A DNA stretch of 64,000 nucleotides, from positions 1 through 64,000 of the forward strand of contig CBDBHZ010000011.1 in assembly GCA_965205905.1 (NCBI GenBank), in the 5' to 3' direction. Position 1 is the first letter of the stretch, and every line of letters begins with the position of its first letter. The stretch is from JAHZMA01 sp965205905 (lineage in GTDB: Bacteria; Pseudomonadota; Alphaproteobacteria; JABAAW01; JAHZMA01). This document shows, one piece after another, positions 46,978 through 54,414 of the stretch. Made by a program: the position numbers and the translations under genes. The notes beneath the pieces were generated by a model that had not been told where the DNA came from, searched no databases, and worked only from the letters and a program-made list of their open reading frames with translations.

Positions 46978-48327
46978 TCAATCATAACTCACCGCTTTTC
47001 TGGTGGTTGAGATTTTTGCAACTTTGGCAAGTAAATACTCCATTGGTTTGTTGCTTTTTGTGCGGTTACAATGCCCACATAACAGCTGATAATTTTCGTA
47101 ATAATCGCCACCGCCTTTAGATTTTGGGACAACATGGTCAATTTCAAAATCTTTGATGAGATATTCATTCCCGCACCCATTGCAATTACCGCTCTGTTGT
47201 TGATAAAGCCGTTTTTTTATCGTAAGTGTTGGTTCTATATTCTCAACATCGGTGCGTTGAGGCGGCGTGGTTACATGAATAAAATCTGAAAACATGCCCG
47301 CATCATCTGATAGGCGTTCCACCAAAATATCAGCTGCTTTTTCTTCAATATCGCAGCCAATCCATTTGCGATTTAATTGTTGCGATGCCACGCAAGCGGT
47401 GGCACAGCCACAGAAGGGGTCGAACACCACATCGCCTTCATTGCTTGATGCTTTAATGATGCGATGCAATAAAGCAAGAGGCTTTTGTGTGGGATAGCCT
47501 ACCGCTTCGGATTTTACTGCCTTTGATTTATTTCCTGTCATTTGATAAATATCAACCCACCAATCATACGGGGTTTTGCCATCATCTTTATAATATCGAT
47601 ATTTTTTTGATTTTCCTGTGCCATAAATTTCTTTATAATGCCTGCCATCTTCATCTATTTTTGAAAAACTATCGACTGCTTTTTCTGAATATGTCGTATA
47701 AGGAATTTTGATTGAATCTGAATTGAAAATATAGTCTTTACCTTTGCTATATCGTAAAATAATATCATGCTTTTTCGGGAAGTCTTTTATTGACCTACCG
47801 CCTTGCGTATAGCACCATACAATCTCGTTACGAAAATTACTCTTGCCAAAAATTCCGTCCATGATATTTTTCAGATAATGGCTTGCCGTTGGGTCAACAT
47901 GCAAATAAATGCTACCATTCGGCTTTAAGATGCGCCTCATCTCAAACAAGCGTTGCGTCATATAAGCCACATACGCCATCATTGGCTTACTGTGCATTTG
48001 CCCGATTAAGCCGATATAATCGGAAATTTCAGGATATTCGCTGTAAAGCCGTTCAAGATAAGCGAGGTTAACATCATTCCAACGCCACATATCCTTAAAT
48101 GACGCGCCTGCTGATTTACTGCCGACAGGCGCGGAATAAGTCCGCTTGCTATTAAAAGGTGGGTCAAGATAAATCAGGTCAACCGACTGACTATTCATAC
48201 CATTCAGTAGGAATAAATTGTCGCAACTATAAAGGCTATTGACTATCATGCGCGTTAGTTTTTTCTTTTCAACTTTTTGTTTTTGTATCGTCAATATTCT
48301 ATATAGCAAAAACTTATTGTCAATCAT
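46978..48327 (-). CDS. Site-specific DNA methyltransferase fused to an HNH nuclease domain
   Basis: 449 residues. The amino-methyltransferase catalytic motif DPPF lies at 55-58 (LIYLDPPFNSKRTY), before the SAM motif VFDPFCGCATACVAS, the order of beta-type N4-cytosine/N6-adenine methylases. The C-terminal 80 residues form an HNH domain with CNGCGNEY, FEIDHVVPKSKGGG and LCGHCNRTKSNK, including two zinc-type CxxC pairs. The start may be the internal ATG at 48249 (MIVNSLYSC). No separate restriction gene is present, so one chain could both modify and cut, or the HNH part could serve only binding. It is cargo between elements C and D. Confidence 0.85.
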   Translation of the reverse strand: MIDNKFLLYRILTIQKQKVEKKKLTRMIVNSLYSCDNLFLLNGMNSQSVDLIYLDPPFNSKRTYSAPVGSKSAGASFKDMWRWNDVNLAYLERLYSEYPEISDYIGLIGQMHSKPMMAYVAYMTQRLFEMRRILKPNGSIYLHVDPTASHYLKNIMDGIFGKSNFRNEIVWCYTQGGRSIKDFPKKHDIILRYSKGKDYIFNSDSIKIPYTTYSEKAVDSFSKIDEDGRHYKEIYGTGKSKKYRYYKDDGKTPYDWWVDIYQMTGNKSKAVKSEAVGYPTQKPLALLHRIIKASSNEGDVVFDPFCGCATACVASQQLNRKWIGCDIEEKAADILVERLSDDAGMFSDFIHVTTPPQRTDVENIEPTLTIKKRLYQQQSGNCNGCGNEYLIKDFEIDHVVPKSKGGGDYYENYQLLCGHCNRTKSNKPMEYLLAKVAKISTTRKAVSYD

Positions 48328-48379
48328 TTTTGCTATATTAACTCATCTTATTATTTTTAATTTTGGTGCGTGTTGCGGT

Positions 48380-48590
48380 TACTAACACTAAGGGCGGTGC
48401 GTTTTGCGATACATTAATATATGGGGGGCATTGCGACATACGCTTTGCTGATTTTGGCGGTGCGCCAATCAGATCGCGATGACGCCCCCCATATCCCCCA
48501 CCGCTGTGTTTAATACTCATATCGTGCTTGCCTTGATAATCCCCCCGCTGTGCTTAATACTAGCGGTAGAGTGAGTCTCGGTTACTCAAC
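48380..48590 (-). repeat. Composite palindromic element D (inverted partner of C)
   Basis: On the minus strand: GATGTTGAGTAACCGAGACT, TAGTATTAAGCACAGCGGGG, left arm (48475-48518), a 28-nt core (48447-48474, stem CTGATTTTGGCG/CGCCAATCAG) and right arm (48393-48446), ending CACCGCCCTTAGTGTTAG. The core has the same length as that of C but unrelated sequence. Its outer end runs into rmuC and supplies the rmuC stop (GTT GAG TAA). This covers most of the 254 bp between the methyltransferase and rmuC. Confidence 0.85.
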
Positions 48591-49952
48591 ATCAGCATCG
48601 GGCGTGTTGTCGGGAATTAAATTTGTGTCATCATCATCTTCCGCCTCTATCAAATCAGTTGAAAGTTGTTTTTTTGATGGCACACCTAATTTTCTTAAAT
48701 TTTCAACACGCGTAATAAGGTTACCATTTCCAGACTTTAATTTGGAAAACGCGTTATCGTAGCTTGTTTGTGCGCGAGTGAGGTTACTATCCAAACTTTC
48801 CATATCAGTAACAAAACCAACAAATTTATCATACAACCCTGCGCCTTGTCTTGCGATTTCAAGTGTATTTTGTTGTTGCTGATGCAAACGCCAAAGGGAT
48901 GCAACGGTTGTCAGATTGGCAAGTAAGGTTGTGGGCGATACAATCACCACTTTTTTACGCCACGCATCACTATGTAAGGTAGGTTTTTCAATCATCGCTA
49001 ATATATAAGCAGGTTCGGTAGGCATAAACATGAAAACAAAGTCGGGACTCGTTACTTCCGTATTGCTATGATAAGAGACATCAGAAAGGTTCTTGACGTG
49101 TTCTTCAACCGATTTAATGAATTTTTTTAAGTGCGATGCTTGAAGCTCAACGTCACTTTCATTATAATAATCAGCATAATTGGTGAGTGAGACTTTGGCA
49201 TCAATGATGATATGCTTGTTATCAGGTAGATAAACCACTGCATCGGGTCTTTGATAACCCTTTTCGTCTTTTAAACTGACTTGTAACTTATAATTGGTAT
49301 TTTTACGTAACCCTGATTGTTCTAACAAGCGTTCTAGATGAAACTCACCCCAATTTCCTTGCATTTTAGAATCACCTTTGATGGCTTGCGTTAGGTTTTT
49401 GGCTTCTGATGTTATGGTGTTACTTGTTTTAATCATTCTATCAATTTCACTCCTTAGAGTGTGTTGTTCTTTGGCGTGGTCACTAAATGATTTATCAACG
49501 GTTTCCTTAAAATCTTTGAGTTTATCTTTTAAGGGTGAGATAGTTGTTTCTAGATTTTTCTGTGATGTTTTTTCAAAAGTATCACTGGTATTTTTCAAAA
49601 CTTTGTTGGCAAGGTTTTCAAAAGTTTTTTCTGTTTGCTCCTGCATATTTTTGATATTTTTAATATATTCTTCGTGATGTTTTTTTGCTTCTGTTAATTG
49701 TGTTTCCGCAGTAGTGGTTTTTTTTTCATGTGAGCGAATGTTCTCTTCTAGAGTTTCGTTTTTATCTTGCAACTCTTTTATTTGTTGGTCTTTATTTTGT
49801 ATGTGCGTTTCCAGCACGGTATTATCATGTTTAATTTTGTCATAATCTCGCGTGTTGCTTGTGGTTTTATCAAGAAAGAATAATTTGATGATAAAAAACA
49901 TTATTATCGCTGTTATTAATGCCGTTATTATTACTGTAATCACTAATTCCAT
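48582..49952 (-). CDS. rmuC: DNA recombination protein RmuC homologue
   Basis: 456 residues. One N-terminal membrane segment (residues 3-27), a long coiled coil to about residue 185, then the RmuC domain: GNWGEFHLERLLEQSGLRKNTNY, RPDAVVYLPDNKHIIIDAKVS with the nuclease-like Asp/Glu/Lys set, and FMPTEPAYILAM. The tail is acidic. Family role: limits inversions and rearrangements at short repeats. That is notable beside the inverted elements C and D. The last codons and the stop come from the end of element D, so the C-terminus may have been changed by its insertion. Confidence 0.9.
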   Translation of the reverse strand: MELVITVIITALITAIIMFFIIKLFFLDKTTSNTRDYDKIKHDNTVLETHIQNKDQQIKELQDKNETLEENIRSHEKKTTTAETQLTEAKKHHEEYIKNIKNMQEQTEKTFENLANKVLKNTSDTFEKTSQKNLETTISPLKDKLKDFKETVDKSFSDHAKEQHTLRSEIDRMIKTSNTITSEAKNLTQAIKGDSKMQGNWGEFHLERLLEQSGLRKNTNYKLQVSLKDEKGYQRPDAVVYLPDNKHIIIDAKVSLTNYADYYNESDVELQASHLKKFIKSVEEHVKNLSDVSYHSNTEVTSPDFVFMFMPTEPAYILAMIEKPTLHSDAWRKKVVIVSPTTLLANLTTVASLWRLHQQQQNTLEIARQGAGLYDKFVGFVTDMESLDSNLTRAQTSYDNAFSKLKSGNGNLITRVENLRKLGVPSKKQLSTDLIEAEDDDDTNLIPDNTPDADVE

Positions 49953-49993
49953 TTTATTTATTCCTTAATAATGGGTCAAGCATCATGCTTGCT

Positions 49994-51544
49994 CTAATAC
50001 CACGCATCGGCGCGCGCATCTTTGGTGGTGCTGATAAATTCCTTTAGATTCTCATCAACACCCGCATCAATAGCGGGCGGTTGATAATCCTGCAAAATCT
50101 GCTTCCATTGTTTATTCGCCCGTGTTAACGCATCGGGCGCGCCATTTTCTTCCCATTGTTCCACCGAATTACTATCAGAAAGCGAGGCTTCATAATAAGC
50201 AGTTTTATAATTGGCAAGCGTATGCTGTGTGCCTAAAAAATGTCCGCCGGGGTCAACTTCGCTATAGGCATCACGCGCCAATGTGTTTTCGGTGCATTCT
50301 AGCCCCTGCAATAATTTGGCATAACCGCCCAAACGGTCGGCATCTAGCACCAATTTTTCAAAGCCAGTGGCAAGTCCGCCTTCGAGCCAACCAGCGGAAT
50401 GGATGATAAAATTACCGCCGCCCATCACAGTGGAATGAATCGAATCCGCGCTTTCATAAGCGGCTTGGGCATCGGCAAGTTTTGATGCTGTTAGGCTACC
50501 GCCACAGCGCAACGGCAAGCCCCAACGCCGCGCCAACTGCCCGATAACATAGTTAGAGATGGTCGGTTCGGGCATACCAAAAGTGGGTGCGCCACTGCGT
50601 AAATTCATTGATGACAAGAAATTCCCCATCACAAACGGTGCGCCCGCTTTGATAATTTGCGCGTATGTGCAACAAGTGAGTGCCTCTGCCAATGCTTGGG
50701 CAATCGCGCCAGCGGTGGTAACAGGTCCCATCGCGCCACCCAATATAAACGGCGCAACCACAATGCCTTGCCCTGCACCGCAATAGACTTCAATCGCGTT
50801 GGTAACCACTTGGTCAATCAGCAGGGGCGAATTGGTATTCACATTCGCCATGATGACGCAATGAGTGTTAAAAAACTCCTCACCAAAATAGATGCGCGCC
50901 ATATCCACACTATCTTGCGCGCGTTCTTTGGCAGTTATCGCGCCTAAAAACGGCTTCTCGCTATAGCGCATATGGGTGTAGAGCATATCCAAATGGCGTT
51001 TATTCACTGGAATATCGCATGGTTCGCAAATCACCAATCCGCCATGATGGATGGCAGGCAGTTGCGACATAATTTTTACCAGCTTGGTGAAATCTTCAAA
51101 ATTGCCATAGCGTCTGCCCTTATCTAAACAGCGGGTGAAAGGCGGACCAAACACGGTGGAAAAAACGGTATGGTTGCCACCGATAGTTACATTGAAAGCG
51201 GGGTTTTTGGCATGTTGGATAAATTGTTTAGGGGCTTTGGCGCAATATTCACGCGCCATGCCACGCGGTAAACGTACCCGAACGCCATCAACATCCGCGC
51301 CTGCTTTACGCCACACTTCTAGCGCATGGGGGCTATCGGTAAAAGCCAAGCCTTTTTGTTCCATAATCCATTCGGCTTGATTTTCTATCGCAACCAACTG
51401 TTCTTCGTTGCAGAGTTCAATATAGGGAAGCTTGCGCGTTATGTAATTAGGTGCGCTGATAACGGGTTGATTGGGAGTGTTATCGGCATCAGAGTTGTTG
51501 CGCCTGCGCCGTCGGTTCTCGCGTGATGTGGTTAGTTGCGTCAT
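49994..51544 (-). CDS. MttB-family (non-pyrrolysine) methyltransferase
   Basis: 516 residues of the trimethylamine methyltransferase MttB superfamily. A basic N-terminus (ENRRRRRNN) is followed by FTDSPHALEVWRKAGADVDG, the barrel, GAPFVMGNFLSSMNLRSGAPTFGMPE, and the C-terminal DPGGHFLGTQHTL. The frame has no internal amber codon, so this is the pyrrolysine-free branch, whose studied members demethylate glycine betaine or similar quaternary amines with a corrinoid protein. No corrinoid protein gene is adjacent. Context with carnitine-to-betaine genes and cobD is suggestive, but the substrate is unproven. Confidence 0.85.
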   Translation of the reverse strand: MTQLTTSRENRRRRRNNSDADNTPNQPVISAPNYITRKLPYIELCNEEQLVAIENQAEWIMEQKGLAFTDSPHALEVWRKAGADVDGVRVRLPRGMAREYCAKAPKQFIQHAKNPAFNVTIGGNHTVFSTVFGPPFTRCLDKGRRYGNFEDFTKLVKIMSQLPAIHHGGLVICEPCDIPVNKRHLDMLYTHMRYSEKPFLGAITAKERAQDSVDMARIYFGEEFFNTHCVIMANVNTNSPLLIDQVVTNAIEVYCGAGQGIVVAPFILGGAMGPVTTAGAIAQALAEALTCCTYAQIIKAGAPFVMGNFLSSMNLRSGAPTFGMPEPTISNYVIGQLARRWGLPLRCGGSLTASKLADAQAAYESADSIHSTVMGGGNFIIHSAGWLEGGLATGFEKLVLDADRLGGYAKLLQGLECTENTLARDAYSEVDPGGHFLGTQHTLANYKTAYYEASLSDSNSVEQWEENGAPDALTRANKQWKQILQDYQPPAIDAGVDENLKEFISTTKDARADAWY

Positions 51545-51623
51545 CGTTTTTCTCCGTTATGTTTTTTTTTATGCATCATCGAGGCAATAGCATAATTTGG
51601 TAATTGGTGCAATGGTAAAGTTA

Positions 51624-51910
51624 TTTTGAGTAGCCGAAACGCACCCGCACCGCCCTCGTATTGAAACACAGCAACACGCATGATTTTAGTATTAAGCACA
51701 GCGGGGGGATTTTAAGGGTGAGGTTTGCCCACCATTGGTACAAGGGCAAACCGAAAGCGCAAGGGAGCGGACGTAAGTCTCGCGACCGATAAAGCGCGTT
51801 TCGCACCCCCCTTGATACATAAAACCTAAACCGCAAAGCCTCCCATATTATAATGTATTGAGGCAGACTAGATGTTGGTATTGACGAATCTTGCAACACT
51901 CACCGCCCTT
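51624..51910 (+). repeat. Composite palindromic element E (cargo side on right)
   Basis: It opens TTTGAGTAGCCGAAACGC, then GTATTAAGCACAGCGGGGGG, an internal stem GGTTTGCCC/GGGCAAACC (51722-51752), GCACCCCCCTTGATAC, AAAGCCTCCCATATTATAATG and ends TATTGACGAATCTTG plus CACCGCCCTT. The parts have the same order as in B. The open frame 51621-51899 on the minus strand is within the repeat and is not a gene. Together with the next hairpin it fills the 440 bp between MttB and the lipoprotein gene. Confidence 0.8.
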
Positions 51911-51948
51911 GATACAAAATACGAAATCGGGGTTCTTTGCAAGCATGG

Positions 51949-51968
51949 ATTCCCGTCTTCACGGGAAT
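51949..51968. repeat. ATTCCCGT hairpin repeat
   Basis: A perfect 8-bp stem ATTCCCGT/ACGGGAAT around CTTC within GGATTCCCG...CGGGAATGAC, a dispersed hairpin type common in proteobacterial genomes. A partial copy abuts element A (14009-14027). It lies just beyond the lipoprotein stop and may act in termination. Confidence 0.75.
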
Positions 51969-51983
51969 GACGGCGGAGAGGGG

Positions 51984-54023
51984 TTAAGGTTGTTTCTCTG
52001 CCCCGAAAAAGCCGACATAGCCTGATGTTGCGTTGCTTAAATTGAATGTGCCACCAAATTCGGTTGCGGAATCAGTGCCTGTGCCGTAAAATTTAGCAGT
52101 AGCCCCTCCAGATAATTTTGAGGCTTCTGTGCCTGTGCCTGTGGTTTTAACATCATTAAAAACCACCTGATTTTTATGTGCGCTGTAGCTTGCATTAGCA
52201 GTGAAATCAAGATTCGGTTTCTCAGAACCATTGCAAGGGGTTTGAGTGCCAAAAAAACAGGTGTTACTGCTTGTGAGATTAACGCTTTTGCTGTTAAAAT
52301 TAATAATCACATTCACATCAAAATAATGAACTGCACTATTGCTTGAGTTGTCGCCATCAACATACCACCCTTCGCCTCTGCCTGTGAAACTGGCGTTGCC
52401 TGATATGGGAATATCGTTCACATTACTTTCCCAACCTGTGATGCCATAGCTATAGTTATTACCCACATTCCATTCAAGTCGTGCCATATAATTTGCAGTA
52501 AAACCAAATTTATTATTAACTCGACTTAAACTTAAATAATCAAGGGCAGTTCCGCCAACTGCTTCGATATCATCGTCATTACCAGCCCTAACATATTCAG
52601 CACTGCTATTCGTGTAAGAACCACCTTTGATGATATATGTTTTACCATCAAGATAGAGTTTAAAGCCTGTCCCAGTATCATTATTAGTAACAAATTCACC
52701 CGCAGAATCATAAGAAAATTCGACCACAGCACCAATGATATTTGTCGTGTTATAATTACTGATCTTTATCTGCACCGCAGAATCAACATTAAGGGTAATA
52801 TTATCTGTGCCTGTATTCGCACCAGCATCAAAACGATTAGCATCAGCAAAACCTATCAAGCCTTTCCTATCTTCCAACTGCATTAAATGCGCCCGCTTGC
52901 CACCAAACGCGCCATAATAATTGCTATTGGCATCATTCAGCGCAAATGTGCCACCAAATTCTTGCGCTGCATCACCATAAAACCGCGCCTCTAATGTGCC
53001 AGAAAGCCTGCCTGCAACAATATCAGTGCTGATGCTGTTCTCCGTAAAATCTAAAGTGGGGGTGCTAAAATTAAGAGTTGCGTGTTCAGATAATGGGCAA
53101 GAACCATAGCAATATCCGTTGCTGAAATCTGAAATTGTGTTGTTGATGCTGAAATCTAAGGTTTTTGTTGTAAAATTGGCAGTGGCAGTGGCGGTGAAAC
53201 GCGTATTGTAAAGGGTTGGCTTGCTATCTGATGCAAATAGTTGATAAACGCCCTCGCCATCACCTGTGAAAATACCATATTCTGCGGTCGGGAAATTAGT
53301 GTCTATGGTGGGGTAAGTCGTTTCATCAGTTTCAAAACCCGCTATCATCATGCCGTTAAGATTTGTTGCAATGGCGGTTGTATTAGTAAAAAAGTTAGCA
53401 TCGGTTTTTTCACCCCATGTAACCAGTGCCATATAATCAGCAGTGAAGCCGAAAATAGTTGAATTATCCACAGAAATATCGGTATATTCCTTATCAGCAT
53501 AGGCGGTAGTGGCAGTCATCACGCCATCAACAGCGGCGAATCTGAGCGTAACCGCAGGCATATAGTTTGCGTCAAAACTAGGCGAGACAAGCCGCGATAA
53601 TTGCGTGTTATGGTGAATATTCAAGCCTTTAGCCGCATCACCATCTTCCCAATCAACAAGGCTATCAGCGCGCTTGTAAATAGTAGTGGTATCAAGCATA
53701 ACAGCCGTGCCTTGCAAAGTAATATCAAGCTCGCCATCAGTGCTTGCTTTGGTGGTAAGGGCAGAGAATGAGGCATTATCAGCATCAATATTGGCGCTTT
53801 TAGGCGTGGTGCTACCCGTGCCGATATTGTTGAGGGCGCGGGCATTATGGGTGATGAGGGTATTAGCGGCCAAAAAGAAGTTAGGGAGGAATGTCACGCT
53901 ATTCTGACCTTTATCGCCCTTTTCGCCAGTATCGCCTTGCGCGCCACTGCCATCTGCGCCATCTTTGCCAGCACAAGCAATTAGGGTGAGTGATAGTAAG
54001 AGTGAGATGATTAAGTTACGCAT
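51984..54023 (-). CDS. Surface lipoprotein with collagen-like stalk and two TbpB-like beta-barrel domains
   Basis: 679 residues. Lipobox LTLIAC places the lipidated Cys at 17. A Gly-X-Y stretch GKDGADGSGAQGDTGEKGDKG follows at 19-39. Two related halves each run a FGFTADYM(A) strand, an Asn/Thr-rich region and then the signature FYG...EFGGTF.LN(or SN)A...YYGAFG/GYVGFFG. That signature is the C-terminal pattern of transferrin-binding-protein-like barrels (TbpB_B_D). Family members are often Slam-exported surface lipoproteins binding iron or host/solute ligands. No Slam or TonB receptor gene is adjacent. It is the only cargo gene between elements E and F. Confidence 0.75.
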   Translation of the reverse strand: MRNLIISLLLSLTLIACAGKDGADGSGAQGDTGEKGDKGQNSVTFLPNFFLAANTLITHNARALNNIGTGSTTPKSANIDADNASFSALTTKASTDGELDITLQGTAVMLDTTTIYKRADSLVDWEDGDAAKGLNIHHNTQLSRLVSPSFDANYMPAVTLRFAAVDGVMTATTAYADKEYTDISVDNSTIFGFTADYMALVTWGEKTDANFFTNTTAIATNLNGMMIAGFETDETTYPTIDTNFPTAEYGIFTGDGEGVYQLFASDSKPTLYNTRFTATATANFTTKTLDFSINNTISDFSNGYCYGSCPLSEHATLNFSTPTLDFTENSISTDIVAGRLSGTLEARFYGDAAQEFGGTFALNDANSNYYGAFGGKRAHLMQLEDRKGLIGFADANRFDAGANTGTDNITLNVDSAVQIKISNYNTTNIIGAVVEFSYDSAGEFVTNNDTGTGFKLYLDGKTYIIKGGSYTNSSAEYVRAGNDDDIEAVGGTALDYLSLSRVNNKFGFTANYMARLEWNVGNNYSYGITGWESNVNDIPISGNASFTGRGEGWYVDGDNSSNSAVHYFDVNVIINFNSKSVNLTSSNTCFFGTQTPCNGSEKPNLDFTANASYSAHKNQVVFNDVKTTGTGTEASKLSGGATAKFYGTGTDSATEFGGTFNLSNATSGYVGFFGAEKQP

Positions 54024-54070
54024 GATTTTTTCCTTTGATGAGTAATAGGTTTGAGTATAGGGTTTTTGGT

Positions 54071-54335
54071 TAGGTTCGTCAACACATAGGGCGGTGCGCT
54101 TTGAATTTATATGTCAAGGGGGGTGCGGTGATTCCTATTAATCTTTAAGGGGGCGCGGGTGGCTTCTCGATGCGCGCTTGTCAAATTTTTGTCCGTTGGA
54201 CAATTTGCCAAGCAGACGCCTCTTGCCACTGCCCCCTTAACAACCCCCGCTTGTGTATAACACTCATATCGCGCTTGCCTTAACAACCTCCGCCTTACCA
54301 GATACTAGCGGAGTCGCGTGTCGCTAAATTACCCA
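54071..54335 (-). repeat. Composite palindromic element F (inverted partner of E)
   Basis: On the minus strand: GACACGCGACTCCGCTAGTA, GCGGAGGTTGTTAAGGC, GAGTGTTATACACAAGCGG, the 96-nt hairpin, GCACCCCCCTTGACATAT, CACCGCCCTATGTGTTGACG. The conserved end faces left, toward the lipoprotein gene. It occupies most of the 391 bp between that gene and katG. Confidence 0.8.
54145..54240. repeat. 96-nt hairpin module shared with element B
   Basis: The same long stem-loop as 17753-17849, differing only beside the left arm (GCGGGTGG here against GCGAAGTGG). The identity continues past the right arm through CAACCCCCGCTTGTGT. Confidence 0.85.
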
Positions 54336-54414
54336 AAACTAAATCTTGCATCTCATCATCTTACATGATAATTTACCCCTGATATTTAACCCCAATATAT
54401 AGAGGATATTAGTT

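Noticed and set aside
49994..51544. Pyrrolysine-containing MttB
   Set aside because: The gene reads through without an internal amber codon and no pyl genes are nearby.
51621..51899. 92-residue minus-strand open frame beside the MttB gene
   Set aside because: It is entirely inside repeat element E.
13835..54335. Integron attC arrays as explanation for the repeats
   Set aside because: No integron integrase is present, the GTTRRRY/RYYYAAC core sites are not consistently placed, and elements occur in inverted pairs rather than one per cassette in the same orientation.
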